Positions 51,303 to 60,163 of a DNA stretch of 64,000 bases are shown in pieces. This stretch comes from Plastoroseomonas hellenica (GTDB lineage Bacteria > Pseudomonadota > Alphaproteobacteria > Acetobacterales > Acetobacteraceae): NCBI RefSeq assembly GCF_018129085.1, contig NZ_JAAGBB010000011.1, positions 1 through 64,000 of the forward strand. Direction: 5' to 3'. A program made the translations under genes and the position numbers. Below the pieces are notes generated by a model that was given only the letters and a program-made list of their open reading frames with translations, searched no databases and was not told where the DNA came from. Positions within the stretch are counted from its first letter, which is position 1. Each line of letters begins with the position of its first letter.

Positions 51303-52062
51303 CGCCGTACTCGTCATGCCGGCGCCACCAGACACCGCTCTCGTTCCGCCCGAGCGGCGCACGGTCGAGCCACTGGTAGGAACCCCAGAGGCCATCCAGC
51401 CCCCGCGCATAGGTGGAATAGGTGTGATGGACCACGCCGTCCCGCAGCACGAAGGCGCTCATGCCCGGGCGGTCGCGCGTGTAGCCGGGCGCGTCGGTTC
51501 CGCAGGTCGCCGCGAGCTCGGCGACGGGCGGCGGCACCGGCGCCATGTCCATCGCGTGGCCGCCGCGCTGGTAATTGTACTCGATCTCGCCCGCGCGCTG
51601 CTGCGCCTCGGTGAAGAAGACATTGAAATCGGCATTGAAATCGCTGCCGAAGGAGGAGGCCCAGGGGAAGCTCCAGCCCATGCGCTGCTTGTAGGCCCGC
51701 AGCTTCGCGAGCGGTGCCAGCGACACGGCCGTCAAGGTGACGTCATGGTTCGCGAGATGCACGGCAAAGCCGTCGAACCCATCCGCGATCATCGAGCAGG
51801 AGGGGCAGCCCGCCTTCCAGTCCGGCCCGAACATGAAGTGGTAGACCAGAAGCTGGGAGCGCCCGCGGAACAGCTCCGCCAGGGTCGCGCCGCCGGCATC
51901 GGTGTCGAAGCGATAGGGCTTGTCGATCTTGACCCAGGGCAGCGCCTGGCGCTGCTCCGCGAGCGCATCGCTCTGGCGGGTCAGCGCCTTCTCGGCCGCC
52001 AGCAGCGCGCGCCGGGCGGCCAGCCATTCCTCCCGCGTCCCGGTCCTCGGCTCCGTCATCAT
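51295..52062 (-). CDS. DUF899 thioredoxin-like protein
   Basis: A 255-residue protein. TRDEWLAARRALLAAEKALTR at the start, ELFRGRSQLLVYHFMFGPDWKAGCPSCSMIADGFDG with a CPSC turn, and GWSFPWASSFGSDFNADFNVFF are the family landmarks. The fold is thioredoxin-like; the reaction is unknown. It is divergent from a TPR/HTH protein that probably controls it. Confidence 0.85.
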   Translation of the reverse strand: MMTEPRTGTREEWLAARRALLAAEKALTRQSDALAEQRQALPWVKIDKPYRFDTDAGGATLAELFRGRSQLLVYHFMFGPDWKAGCPSCSMIADGFDGFAVHLANHDVTLTAVSLAPLAKLRAYKQRMGWSFPWASSFGSDFNADFNVFFTEAQQRAGEIEYNYQRGGHAMDMAPVPPPVAELAATCGTDAPGYTRDRPGMSAFVLRDGVVHHTYSTYARGLDGLWGSYQWLDRAPLGRNESGVWWRRHDEYGDG

Positions 52063-52145
52063 CCTTCCCTCCTTGGTGGGTGGTGCCGGGATGGACTAGG
52101 ACCGGGGATCGGGAGGGCGGGAGTGACAAGTGTGGCGGGATTCCG

Positions 52146-53357
52146 ATGGACTCGCTGATCACGGCCGCGGCCCGGGCGCTCGCCGCCGGGGATCCGCTCG
52201 GCGCGCTGAACCGGGTGGCGCTGCGCGAGGATGCGCCGGCGCTCGCGCTGCGCGGAATCGCCATGGCGCAGCTCGGCGATTTCGATCGCGCCAAGGCGCT
52301 GCTGCGGCGCGCGGCGCGCGGCTTCGGTGCGCGGGAGATGGTCGCCCGCGCGCGCTGCATCGTGGCGGAAGCCGAGGTCGCGCTGGCCTCCCGCGATCTC
52401 GGCTGGCCCGCCAAGGCGCTGGATGCGGCGCGAGTGGTGCTGGAGGAGCATGGCGATACCGCGAATGCCGCGCATGCGCGCTACCTCGCGGCGCGGCGCC
52501 TGCTGCTGATCGGACGGCTGGACGACGCCGAGCAGGCGCTCGCCACGCCCGACCCCGCGCTGCCGCCCGCCCTGCGCGCGGCCCATGCGCTGGTGGCCGC
52601 GGGCATCGCGATCCGCCGCCTGCGGACGGGGCCCGCGCGCGCAGCGCTCGTCCGCGCCGGGCAGGCAGCGCGGGAGGCGCGCATCCCCGCGCTGATGCTG
52701 GAGGTCGAGAGCGCATCGCGCGTGCTGGCGGCACCCGCGGCGCGGCTGATCGCGCGCGGCGCGGAACGCCCGCTGCTGCTCGAGGAGGTGGAGGCACTGC
52801 AGGACCGCCCCGCGTTGATCGTGGATGCCTGCCGCCATGTAGTGCGCGGCGCGGGTGCCACGGTGACGCTTGCCACGCGCCCGGTGCTCTTCGCGATCGC
52901 GCGGGCGCTCGCCGAGGCCTGGCCGGGCGACGTGACGCGGGATGCGCTGGTCGCGCGGGCGTTCCGCGCGAAGGAGGCCGATGAATCGCACCGCGCGCGG
53001 CTGCGCGTCGAGGTCGGGCGGCTGCGCGCGGCGCTGCGGAGCCTCGCCGGCATCGGCGCGACACAGCGGGGCTTCACGTTGGTGCCGCGCGCGGCCGAAG
53101 TCCTGGTGCTGGCACGGCCGGTGGAGGAACGGCATGCGGCAGTGCTCGCCTTCCTCGCCGATGGCGAAGCCTGGTCGAGCTCGGCGCTCGCACTGGCGCT
53201 CGGCGCCAGCCAGCGCAGCGTGCAGCGCGCGCTGGATGCACTGGCGGCTTCGGGCAAGGTGCAGGGCTTCGGCCGCGGCCGGGCACAGCGCTGGATGACG
53301 CCATCGGTCCCGGGTTTCACGACCGCCTTGTTACTCCCGGCGCCGCTGCCCGAGTGA
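52146..53357 (+). CDS. TPR-like/HTH regulator divergent from DUF899
   Basis: A 403-residue protein. Residues about 1-190 form repeated helical pairs like TPR units (GIAMAQLGDFDRAKALLRRAARGF, RYLAARRLLLIGRLDDAEQAL). Residues about 235-320 resemble a winged helix of the OmpR/SARP type (VTRDALVARAFRAKEADESHRARLRVEVGRLRAAL), and a second helix-turn-helix follows near 345-385 (ALGASQRSVQRALDALAASGKV). It has the layout of a regulator acting on the divergent DUF899 gene 83 bp away. Confidence 0.68.
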   Translation: MDSLITAAARALAAGDPLGALNRVALREDAPALALRGIAMAQLGDFDRAKALLRRAARGFGAREMVARARCIVAEAEVALASRDLGWPAKALDAARVVLEEHGDTANAAHARYLAARRLLLIGRLDDAEQALATPDPALPPALRAAHALVAAGIAIRRLRTGPARAALVRAGQAAREARIPALMLEVESASRVLAAPAARLIARGAERPLLLEEVEALQDRPALIVDACRHVVRGAGATVTLATRPVLFAIARALAEAWPGDVTRDALVARAFRAKEADESHRARLRVEVGRLRAALRSLAGIGATQRGFTLVPRAAEVLVLARPVEERHAAVLAFLADGEAWSSSALALALGASQRSVQRALDALAASGKVQGFGRGRAQRWMTPSVPGFTTALLLPAPLPE

Positions 53358-53397
53358 TTAGGAGAGAGGCGTCAACCGAGCGACAGGAGACAGAGAC

Positions 53398-54030
53398 ATG
53401 AAGCGATCCGACGCCGAGATCCTCCGCGAATACGGACCCTTTCCGGAGGTCGAGCAGGTGGCTGGCGTCACCTTCGACGGGAAGCAGGTCTGGTTCGCCT
53501 CCGGCAACAGGCTGAACGCCATCGATCCCGAGAGCGGCAAGCGGTTGCGGTCGATCGATGTCCCCGCGCATGCCGGCACCGCCTTCGACGGGCGGCACCT
53601 CTTCCAGATCGCGGAGGACCGCATCCAGAAGATCGACCCCGAAAGCGGCCAGGTGCTTGCCACCATCCCGGCACCCGGTGGCGGTGGGGATTCGGGCCTC
53701 GCCTGGGCCGAAGGCACGCTCTGGGTCGGGCAGTACCGGGAGCGGAAGATCCACCAGATCGATCCGGAAACCGGCACCGTCCTGCGCAGCATCGAGTCCA
53801 ACCGCTTCGTCACGGGCGTCACCTGGGTCGGGGACGAGCTCTGGCATGCGACCTGGGAAGGCGACGAAAGCGCGCTGCGGCACATAGATTCAGAGACCGG
53901 CGAAGTGCTGGAGGAGCTGGCGATGCCGGAGGGCGCCGGCGTCTCCGGCCTCGAATCCGATGGCCGCGACCGGTTCTTCTGCGGCGGCGGCAATAGCGGG
54001 AAGCTGCGCGCGGTCCGCCGGCCCAAGTGA
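53398..54030 (+). CDS. Beta-propeller protein (glutaminyl-cyclase/SMP-30-like)
   Basis: A 210-residue cytoplasmic protein made of repeated blades, each with D-x-x-G/S-G (AIDPESGKRL, KIDPESGQVL, QIDPETGTVL, HIDSETGEVL). This spacing of about 40 residues gives four to five blades, short for a full propeller, so it may dimerise. No catalytic residues are certain. ATG at 53398. Confidence 0.68.
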   Translation: MKRSDAEILREYGPFPEVEQVAGVTFDGKQVWFASGNRLNAIDPESGKRLRSIDVPAHAGTAFDGRHLFQIAEDRIQKIDPESGQVLATIPAPGGGGDSGLAWAEGTLWVGQYRERKIHQIDPETGTVLRSIESNRFVTGVTWVGDELWHATWEGDESALRHIDSETGEVLEELAMPEGAGVSGLESDGRDRFFCGGGNSGKLRAVRRPK

Positions 54031-54039
54031 GCCTCCGCG

Positions 54040-54252
54040 ATGGGCCGCGGCGCCGCGCCGAGGCCCGTCGACTTCACGAGGCCGCCAATGGCCGGCCGCC
54101 AAGGAAGTTTCCGTTGGAGCCCGACGGCTGAATCGAGCATCGTCGTATTCGTTGCGATAGCGGTCGCAGCCTGGCTCTGCGGATGGGGCATCATGAACCT
54201 CGGCGTCTGGTCACATTCCATTGCCGCCGGGCGCGGCGGTTTGGCGCCATGA
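54040..54252 (+). CDS. Small single-pass membrane protein, coupled to the next gene
   Basis: About 70 residues. The C-terminal half has one membrane span (IVVFVAIAVAAWLCGWGIM). Its stop overlaps the next ATG in ATGA, a sign of coupled translation. The ATG at 54040 or 54088 may be the start. No family recognised. Confidence 0.4.
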   Translation: MGRGAAPRPVDFTRPPMAGRQGSFRWSPTAESSIVVFVAIAVAAWLCGWGIMNLGVWSHSIAAGRGGLAP

Positions 54253-56186
54253 CCGACCGCACGAGCCCCAACCAGCCGGTCCATGTCCTGCTGCTGCGGC
54301 TGGCATGGGACCTCATCGCCTTCTTTGCCCTCTTCATCGCCCCCTTCGTGATCCCGCTCTATCTGCCGCTGCCTTTTGCCGTCGCCTTCTGGATCCTGGC
54401 GATGCTCGGCGAATGGGTGGAGAACCGGCTGCGCGGCCAGGTGGACACCACCTATGCCTGGATGCTGGGGGCGTGCTTCGGCCTGAGCTGGGCGGTGGCG
54501 AAGCTGGTGCCCGGGACACTCCCCGGCATCGGTGCCGGCATCGCCTGTTTCTGCTTCCTCCTCTGGCTGCAGAGCCTCTGGAAGAGGCTGCTGGGGCTGA
54601 AGGTCCAGGCGGGGCTGAAATTCGATCGCGAGGCCTCGGCACCGCTCTGCAGGGAAACAGGGCCCGCCCCCGTGACCGGCGCCAGCGCCTGGGGCGGGCC
54701 GGCGCCCGTGACGCCGGAAGGCGAGACACTGCGCGTACTCTCCTATGGCGAGTTCGCCATGGGCGGTCCCGTCTCCTGCGAGTACCTGTTCCCCGACGGC
54801 AGCCTCATCCTTGGCGCCGGCGCATCGACGGGCTTCTCGCCCGATGGCCGCTATTTCGTCGCACCTCTCCCGTCCCGGGAGGGCTGGGGCCTGCTGATCT
54901 ACGACCGGCGCGATCGCCTTCTCTACCGCTGCCAGGAGGCGAACAACTTCTGGGAAATCGACCGCGTGGACGACACGACGGTGTATGGGCGGAACGGCCC
55001 GCCGGACCGGAGCAAGGCCTATGCGGCCAGGATCGAGGACCTGATCGCCCATTCCAGCAAGGAGGGCATGGTCGCGGTGCGCGACCTCTGGATCCCCGAG
55101 AAGGACTGGGACCATATCCAGAGGCAGCGGGACAGGTCCTTCCCGGCAGCCCCCGAAGGTGGCCCGGCGATCACCTTGGTGCCGCATCTTCCCCCGAGCC
55201 TCATGGCGCTCGAAGCGCCGCTGCATCCCATCTACTACCCGAAGGCCGAGTTGGCCGTGGATGGCGTGGCAAGCGGCTTCCTGATCTCGACGAACTATCC
55301 TGAAGCCGTCTGGCGCGGTGATGGCCGTGCCCTGGTCTCCGAGGCGGAGGCCAAGGACGGCGACGGGGAAGAGGCCTATCGCCTGTGGACGGCCGAGAAT
55401 GGATGGCGAAACCTTCCGAAAGGCCGGGATCTCCATGACAGCACACCGCCTGCCCATCGCGATAAGCTCTCCGGCGTCGATGCCGCTTGCCTGACGGCCG
55501 ATTGGGAATTGTTCCAGCCGATCCTCACTCATGACAGCTTCGGGCAAATCAGCGGCTACGGGCATTCGCCCCTTGAGATCGGCCGCCGGTCACATCCCGC
55601 GCCGGTGTTCCAGCAGCTACTGCCTCTGGCGGATGACGGGCGTGACGACGAACGTCTTGAAAGCGCGTCGCTGAAGAATGGAAAACGGCTCGTCTGGCGC
55701 TTCCTGCGCAAGGATGAGGAGCTGTCGCGCCAAGTCTATGCCTGTGCGCTCGACGGCCGCCCCCTGGATGGCGAATGGCTGCTCGACCATCGGCTATCCG
55801 CCGATGGCCGCTTCGCCGCGATCGTCGCCTATGCGCCGCCGCCGCTCATCCCGCACCGCGTTGCCATCCTGGATGCGGATACGGGTTCGCTCGCCTGGCT
55901 GAGCGGGGATTTCTGCGATCCGCAACTCCAGGGCTTCGGCGAGGACAGCCTGCACTTCGTCCATCTGGTCGGCCGCGTCCATGATGGTCCGGATGGCACG
56001 GCTCATCCAGCGGTGGACGGGCAGCCGCCCAGGGCGGACGAAGCTGTCCCGCCGCTCGATGAGGTGCGGGCATTCATGAGGCGTCGCCAGGGTTCCTGCC
56101 TCCACTATCGTCGAACCACGGCCACCTGCCGGAATGGCGAGTGGCGAACGGATTCCGGCATGCCCTCGCGGCCGGCCCCGATCTGA
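54249..56186 (+). CDS. Membrane protein of unknown function with large beta-rich C-terminal region
   Basis: A 645-residue protein. Three or four membrane segments occupy residues about 10-118 (LAWDLIAFFALFIAPFVIPLYL and others). From about 120 to the end the protein is soluble and beta-rich, with recurring S-P-D-G-R and A-D-G-R turns (GFSPDGRYFVAPL, RLSADGRFAAIVAY), as in WD40-like propellers. No catalytic motif or family is recognised. The ATG at 54249 overlaps the small membrane gene. Confidence 0.6.
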   Translation: MTDRTSPNQPVHVLLLRLAWDLIAFFALFIAPFVIPLYLPLPFAVAFWILAMLGEWVENRLRGQVDTTYAWMLGACFGLSWAVAKLVPGTLPGIGAGIACFCFLLWLQSLWKRLLGLKVQAGLKFDREASAPLCRETGPAPVTGASAWGGPAPVTPEGETLRVLSYGEFAMGGPVSCEYLFPDGSLILGAGASTGFSPDGRYFVAPLPSREGWGLLIYDRRDRLLYRCQEANNFWEIDRVDDTTVYGRNGPPDRSKAYAARIEDLIAHSSKEGMVAVRDLWIPEKDWDHIQRQRDRSFPAAPEGGPAITLVPHLPPSLMALEAPLHPIYYPKAELAVDGVASGFLISTNYPEAVWRGDGRALVSEAEAKDGDGEEAYRLWTAENGWRNLPKGRDLHDSTPPAHRDKLSGVDAACLTADWELFQPILTHDSFGQISGYGHSPLEIGRRSHPAPVFQQLLPLADDGRDDERLESASLKNGKRLVWRFLRKDEELSRQVYACALDGRPLDGEWLLDHRLSADGRFAAIVAYAPPPLIPHRVAILDADTGSLAWLSGDFCDPQLQGFGEDSLHFVHLVGRVHDGPDGTAHPAVDGQPPRADEAVPPLDEVRAFMRRRQGSCLHYRRTTATCRNGEWRTDSGMPSRPAPI

Positions 56187-56251
56187 CGCGGTCTTCACCA
56201 CCATGGAGTGGTCCCCTCACCCCATGCGGGCCGCGACGACGGGCATGGCCG

Positions 56252-56372
56252 CTAACCCCCGGCGCTCAGGGCGGGGTAATCGATGTAGCCTCGCGCGGTG
56301 CCACCGAAATAGGTGTTGTGGTCAGCCTCGTTCATCGCTGCATCGGCCTTCAGCCGCACGGACGCTTGATGG
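56252..56372 (-). pseudogene. 3' relic of an Old Yellow Enzyme gene
   Basis: The minus-strand frame ending in TAG at 56252-56254 encodes ASVRLKADAAMNEADHNTYFGGTARGYIDYPALSAGG. This is the typical end of NemA-type enzymes (LNEADPATFYGG-x-x-GYTDYP in relatives). The rest of the gene is missing. It differs from the tail of the intact gene at 34529, so it derives from a second copy, not a recent duplication. Confidence 0.65.
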
Positions 56373-56411
56373 AGAATGCCGGTTCCGATGCGAGGTCTCC
56401 GCGGCTTACTG

Positions 56412-57305
56412 CTAGCGACTGGGCTCCCTGAAGTGCGGATCTCGTTCGAATAACTCGATCAGCAACTCGGTGAGGACCCGGATCTTCCTTTCGGGATGCT
56501 GGCCCGGCGGGCGCACGACAAAGGCGCCTGCCCGGGGCAGCGGGTAGCGAGGCATGATCGGAACGAGCGCTCCGGAGGCCAGGTAATCGTGGATGATGCA
56601 GCTGGGAAGGCGGGCGATGCCTAGTCCCGCCGCAGCGGCGACGGCGAGCGCCGTGCCGTTATCGGCCTTGAACTGTCCTCGGGGCTGCATTTTGACGATC
56701 TCGTCGCCGTCCATGAACTGCCAGGTTTCGGTACCCTGCATGAGGACCTGATGGGAAACGAGGTCCTCCGGCGTCTCAGGTGAACCGTGGGCCGCGATAT
56801 AGTCCGGGCTCGCGACCAGCGTTCCGTAGATCGGCCCGACGCGCCGTGCGACCAGATTGGAATCCCGAAGGATGCCGACCCGGATCGCGCAATCGAAGCC
56901 CTCCGCGACGAGATCGACGAAGCGATCGCTGTAGGACGCATGGATGTGCAGTTGCGGGTGCCGTCGCGACATTTCCGCGAGCATGGGCGTGAAGTGCGTC
57001 GGACCGAAAGTGAGCGGCATGGCGATCCGCAGACGACCGCGGAGGTCGCCGTCCGGCAGGATCGTTTCCCGAGCCGTGTCGATCTCAAGGCAAGCTCTGG
57101 CTGCATAGTCTCGGAACAACGCCCCGGCCTCCGTCAGCGCGGCGCCGCGGGTCGTTCGTGCGACGAGCTGCACGCCGACATCCGCTTCGAGGCGGATCAG
57201 TCGTCGGCTGACGATGGATTTGGAAATGCCGAGCCGGCGCGCGGCAGCGGAAACGCCTCCGGCATCCGCAACCTCGACGAATGTCTGCAGATCCTCGATC
57301 TCCAT
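56412..57305 (-). CDS. LysR-family transcriptional regulator
   Basis: A 297-residue regulator. Winged helix MEIEDLQTFVEVADAGGVSAAARRLGISKSIVSRRLIRLEADVGVQLVARTTRGAALTEAG, then an effector domain with IHASYSDRFVDLVAEGFDCAIRVG. The ATG at 57305 is the usual start. It is divergent from an isochorismatase-like gene with a 140-bp gap, its probable target. Confidence 0.88.
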   Translation of the reverse strand: MEIEDLQTFVEVADAGGVSAAARRLGISKSIVSRRLIRLEADVGVQLVARTTRGAALTEAGALFRDYAARACLEIDTARETILPDGDLRGRLRIAMPLTFGPTHFTPMLAEMSRRHPQLHIHASYSDRFVDLVAEGFDCAIRVGILRDSNLVARRVGPIYGTLVASPDYIAAHGSPETPEDLVSHQVLMQGTETWQFMDGDEIVKMQPRGQFKADNGTALAVAAAAGLGIARLPSCIIHDYLASGALVPIMPRYPLPRAGAFVVRPPGQHPERKIRVLTELLIELFERDPHFREPSR

Positions 57306-57445
57306 CCGGCGTTCCTCATTCTGCGACACAGCTTCGCGCGCTGCGGCGCTACCGTATCGCTTGAAGGGACGGCAAAACAAGGCGGCGTCCCGCGGCGGAT
57401 CGACCCGGCACACGCTTACCGACGACATCCAGAGGAGGATTTAAA

Positions 57446-58099
57446 ATGACCTTTCGCAATGGCCTGAAGTCGCTTCTGCGTCCTGAGGACTCAGTCCTGG
57501 TCCTGATCGATCATCAGGCCTTCCAGCTCGCGGGACTGGGAAGTCATGATCCCCAGACGGTGGTCAACAACACGGCCGCGCTGACGAAGCTGGCGAAAGC
57601 TTTCAATGTTCCGACCATTCTTACCAGCGTGCTCGCGGCCCGCGGTGGCCTTCTTTTCAAGCAGATCACTGACGTCTTCCCGGACCAGGAAGTGATCGAT
57701 CGGACCTGGGTGAACACCTGGGAGGACAAGAAGGTGGTGGACCTGGTCAAGGCGACCGGCCGCAAGCAACTGATCATCGCAGGCCTGTGGACCGAAGTCT
57801 GCGTTGCGATGCCCGCGATCCAGGCCGCCGGCGAAGGCTGGGATGTGACCGTGATCACCGACGCGTCCGGCGGAGTTACGAAGGAGGCTCACGAGGTCGC
57901 CATCCAGCGCATGATCGCGGCCGGCGTGAACATGATGACTTGGATGGCTCTTGCGGGCGAGTGGCAGCGGGACTGGGCGCGCACCGAGCACGTCGAAGCG
58001 CTGACTGAAATCCTGATCTCGCACCTCGGCGGCAGCGGCATCGCCTACCTCTGGGAGCAGCAGTTGCTCAACACGCCGGTGCCGAGCGCCGCTGGCTGA
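57446..58099 (+). CDS. Isochorismatase-family hydrolase (YcaC-like)
   Basis: A 217-residue cysteine hydrolase. Asp in VLVLIDHQAFQLAG, Lys in the middle block, and Cys in IAGLWTEVCVAMPAIQA form the expected triad; the tail WARTEHVEAL is YcaC-like. Substrate unknown. Divergent from a LysR regulator. Confidence 0.85.
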   Translation: MTFRNGLKSLLRPEDSVLVLIDHQAFQLAGLGSHDPQTVVNNTAALTKLAKAFNVPTILTSVLAARGGLLFKQITDVFPDQEVIDRTWVNTWEDKKVVDLVKATGRKQLIIAGLWTEVCVAMPAIQAAGEGWDVTVITDASGGVTKEAHEVAIQRMIAAGVNMMTWMALAGEWQRDWARTEHVEALTEILISHLGGSGIAYLWEQQLLNTPVPSAAG

Positions 58100-58204
58100 C
58101 CAAGCCGGATGGCGAGAAACGGCGAGATGCGTCGCGAGACGACGGACCTGGTGCCGCGGCTCGCCATCCCCTTTGTACCAGGTGCCGAGAAGGTCCGGCG
58201 ATCC

Positions 58205-58250
58205 AGAGCAGATCCCGATCGGATGATTCCATCCGATCGGGATCTGCTCT
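58205..58250. terminator. Perfect 20-bp palindrome with 6-nt loop
   Basis: AGAGCAGATCCCGATCGGAT (58205-58224) and its exact complement (58231-58250) around GATTCC. It lies between the isochorismatase-like and Kef genes. The words GAGCAGAT and ATCCGAT also occur in the arms of the stop-adjacent repeats (6504 and 14959), so it may belong to the same wider class. I recall similar palindromes between genes in other alphaproteobacteria. The rest of the 193-bp gap shows nothing else. Confidence 0.7.
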
Positions 58251-58292
58251 AGCCGGCGCTTTCGCGGGCGTCTGCACCGGAAAGACGATCTG

Positions 58293-60068
58293 ATGGCTGA
58301 CGCGAGCTTGGGGCAGACGATCGCGCCTGCGGTTGTCCTGATGGGAGCGGCGGTGGTTGCCGTGCCGCTGTTCCGGCGGATCGGCCTCGGGTCGGTCCTC
58401 GGCTACTTCGCCGCCGGCGTGCTGGTGGGGCCATCGGTGCTCGGCCTGTTCACCGATGCTCAGTCTATCCTGCATTTCTCGGAGCTCGGGGTGGTGATGT
58501 TCCTGTTCGTGATCGGACTGGAACTGCGCCCGCCCAAGCTCTGGGCCATGCGTGGCCAGATCTTCGGGCTGGGGCTTGCCCAGGTCGCCGGCGCAATCAC
58601 GGCCCTCGCGCTGACGGGCGCGGTGGTGTTCGGGCTGTCGAGTTCGGTCGCCTTCATCGCGGGGGCGGGCTTCGTCCTGTCCTCGACCGCCGTCATCATG
58701 TCGGTGCTGCAGGACCGCGGCGAGATGTCGAACGCGGAGGGCCAGAAGTCGGTTGCGATCCTCCTGTTCGAGGACCTGATGATCGTGCCGCTTCTGGCGG
58801 TGGTCGCCTTCCTGTCGCCTCTGGCGCAAGGGCAGACGGGATGGACAGGCATACTGGTGGCTGTGGCCGCGTTGTCCGTGCTCCTGGCAGTGTCGCGCTG
58901 GGGTCTGAACCCGTTCTTCGCCCTTCTGGCGCGGGCGCGGACGCGCGAGGTGCTGACGGCGGGCGCTCTGCTGGTGGTCCTCGGCGCGGCTCTGCTCATG
59001 GAGGTCGCCGGGCTGTCCATGGCGATGGGCGCCTTCCTCGCCGGGGTGATGCTGTCGAGTTCGAGCTACCGGCACCAGATCGAAAGTGACATCGAGCCGT
59101 TTCGCGGCCTGCTCATGGGGCTGTTCTTCCTGGCCGTCGGCATGTCGCTCGACCTCGCCGTCGTCGCGGCCGAATGGCGGCTCCTGCTGTCCCTGCTGGC
59201 CGCCTTCATGGTCGCGAAGGGGGGCGTGGTCTATGCGGTCGCCCGGCTGTTCGGCGGCTCCGGCCGCCAGGCGCTGCACCGAACCTCGATGTTCCTGCAG
59301 GGCGGCGAGTTCGCCTTCGTGCTCTACGCCGCGGCGGCGTCAGGCGGCGTGATCGATGCGCGGCAGAACGCGCTATTCTCCACCGTCGTGATCCTGTCCA
59401 TGGCCCTGACCCCGCTGTTCATGATCGCGGCGGACAAGCTTCTTCGTGCCGAAGCGTCGATGGAGGGCGTCGACGCCGCCCGCGATCTGAAGGGGCGGAT
59501 CCTCCTCATCGGCTTCGGCCGCTTCGGCCAGATCGCTTCGCAGGCGCTGCTGTCGAAGGGCGCCGACCTCGCCGTCATCGACAAGGATCCCAACCGGATC
59601 CGCGATGCGGCACGATATGGATTCAAGGTCTACTTCGGCGATGGCACCCGGCTCGACGTCCTGCGCCACTCCGGCGCCGGAGTGGCCGATGCGATCATGA
59701 TCTGCATCGACGATCCCAAGGATGCGCTGCAGATCGTGGAACTGGGGCAGCACGAATTTCCTCAGGCCAGGCTCCTGGTGCGCAGCTATGACCGTGGACA
59801 TGCCGCGGATCTGATCCGCGCCGGTGTCGACTATCAGATTCGCGAGACGGTCGAGTCCGCCTACCTGATGGGAGCGGAGGGCCTGCGGGCGCTGGGCTTT
59901 GCCGATATCGACGTCGAAGAAGCCGCCGAGGACATCCGCCGGCGCGATACGGAGAGGCTGGCCGAGCAGGTCCAGGGTGACGCCATGTCGGGCAGCGGCA
60001 GGTTCTTCCTCCAGCCCGTCCCGGAACCGCTGAGTGGACCGTCGCGTCAAGGTGCCCCTCACAGCTGA
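58293..60068 (+). CDS. Kef-type monovalent cation:proton antiporter (CPA2) with TrkA-N domain
   Basis: A 591-residue protein. Residues about 1-390 hold some twelve membrane segments, with FRRIGLGSVLGYFAAGVLVGP and GLFFLAVGMSLDL as CPA2 landmarks. A Rossmann RCK/TrkA-N domain follows (RILLIGFGRFGQIASQALLSKGADLAVIDKDPNRI, about 402-520), which gates by nucleotide or thiol adducts. In E. coli Kef acidifies the cytosol to protect against electrophiles. Close to a GST and quinone- or carbonyl-type oxidoreductase genes, a detoxification context fits. Confidence 0.9.
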   Translation: MADASLGQTIAPAVVLMGAAVVAVPLFRRIGLGSVLGYFAAGVLVGPSVLGLFTDAQSILHFSELGVVMFLFVIGLELRPPKLWAMRGQIFGLGLAQVAGAITALALTGAVVFGLSSSVAFIAGAGFVLSSTAVIMSVLQDRGEMSNAEGQKSVAILLFEDLMIVPLLAVVAFLSPLAQGQTGWTGILVAVAALSVLLAVSRWGLNPFFALLARARTREVLTAGALLVVLGAALLMEVAGLSMAMGAFLAGVMLSSSSYRHQIESDIEPFRGLLMGLFFLAVGMSLDLAVVAAEWRLLLSLLAAFMVAKGGVVYAVARLFGGSGRQALHRTSMFLQGGEFAFVLYAAAASGGVIDARQNALFSTVVILSMALTPLFMIAADKLLRAEASMEGVDAARDLKGRILLIGFGRFGQIASQALLSKGADLAVIDKDPNRIRDAARYGFKVYFGDGTRLDVLRHSGAGVADAIMICIDDPKDALQIVELGQHEFPQARLLVRSYDRGHAADLIRAGVDYQIRETVESAYLMGAEGLRALGFADIDVEEAAEDIRRRDTERLAEQVQGDAMSGSGRFFLQPVPEPLSGPSRQGAPHS

Positions 60069-60163
60069 CGATGCCGCACGACGCCCCGGATGCGACGGGA
60101 GCGTGTCGGCCCGCCTTGGCGCTGACCGTGCCAGCAACAGGATCAAGGAGGTCCAAAACATCA

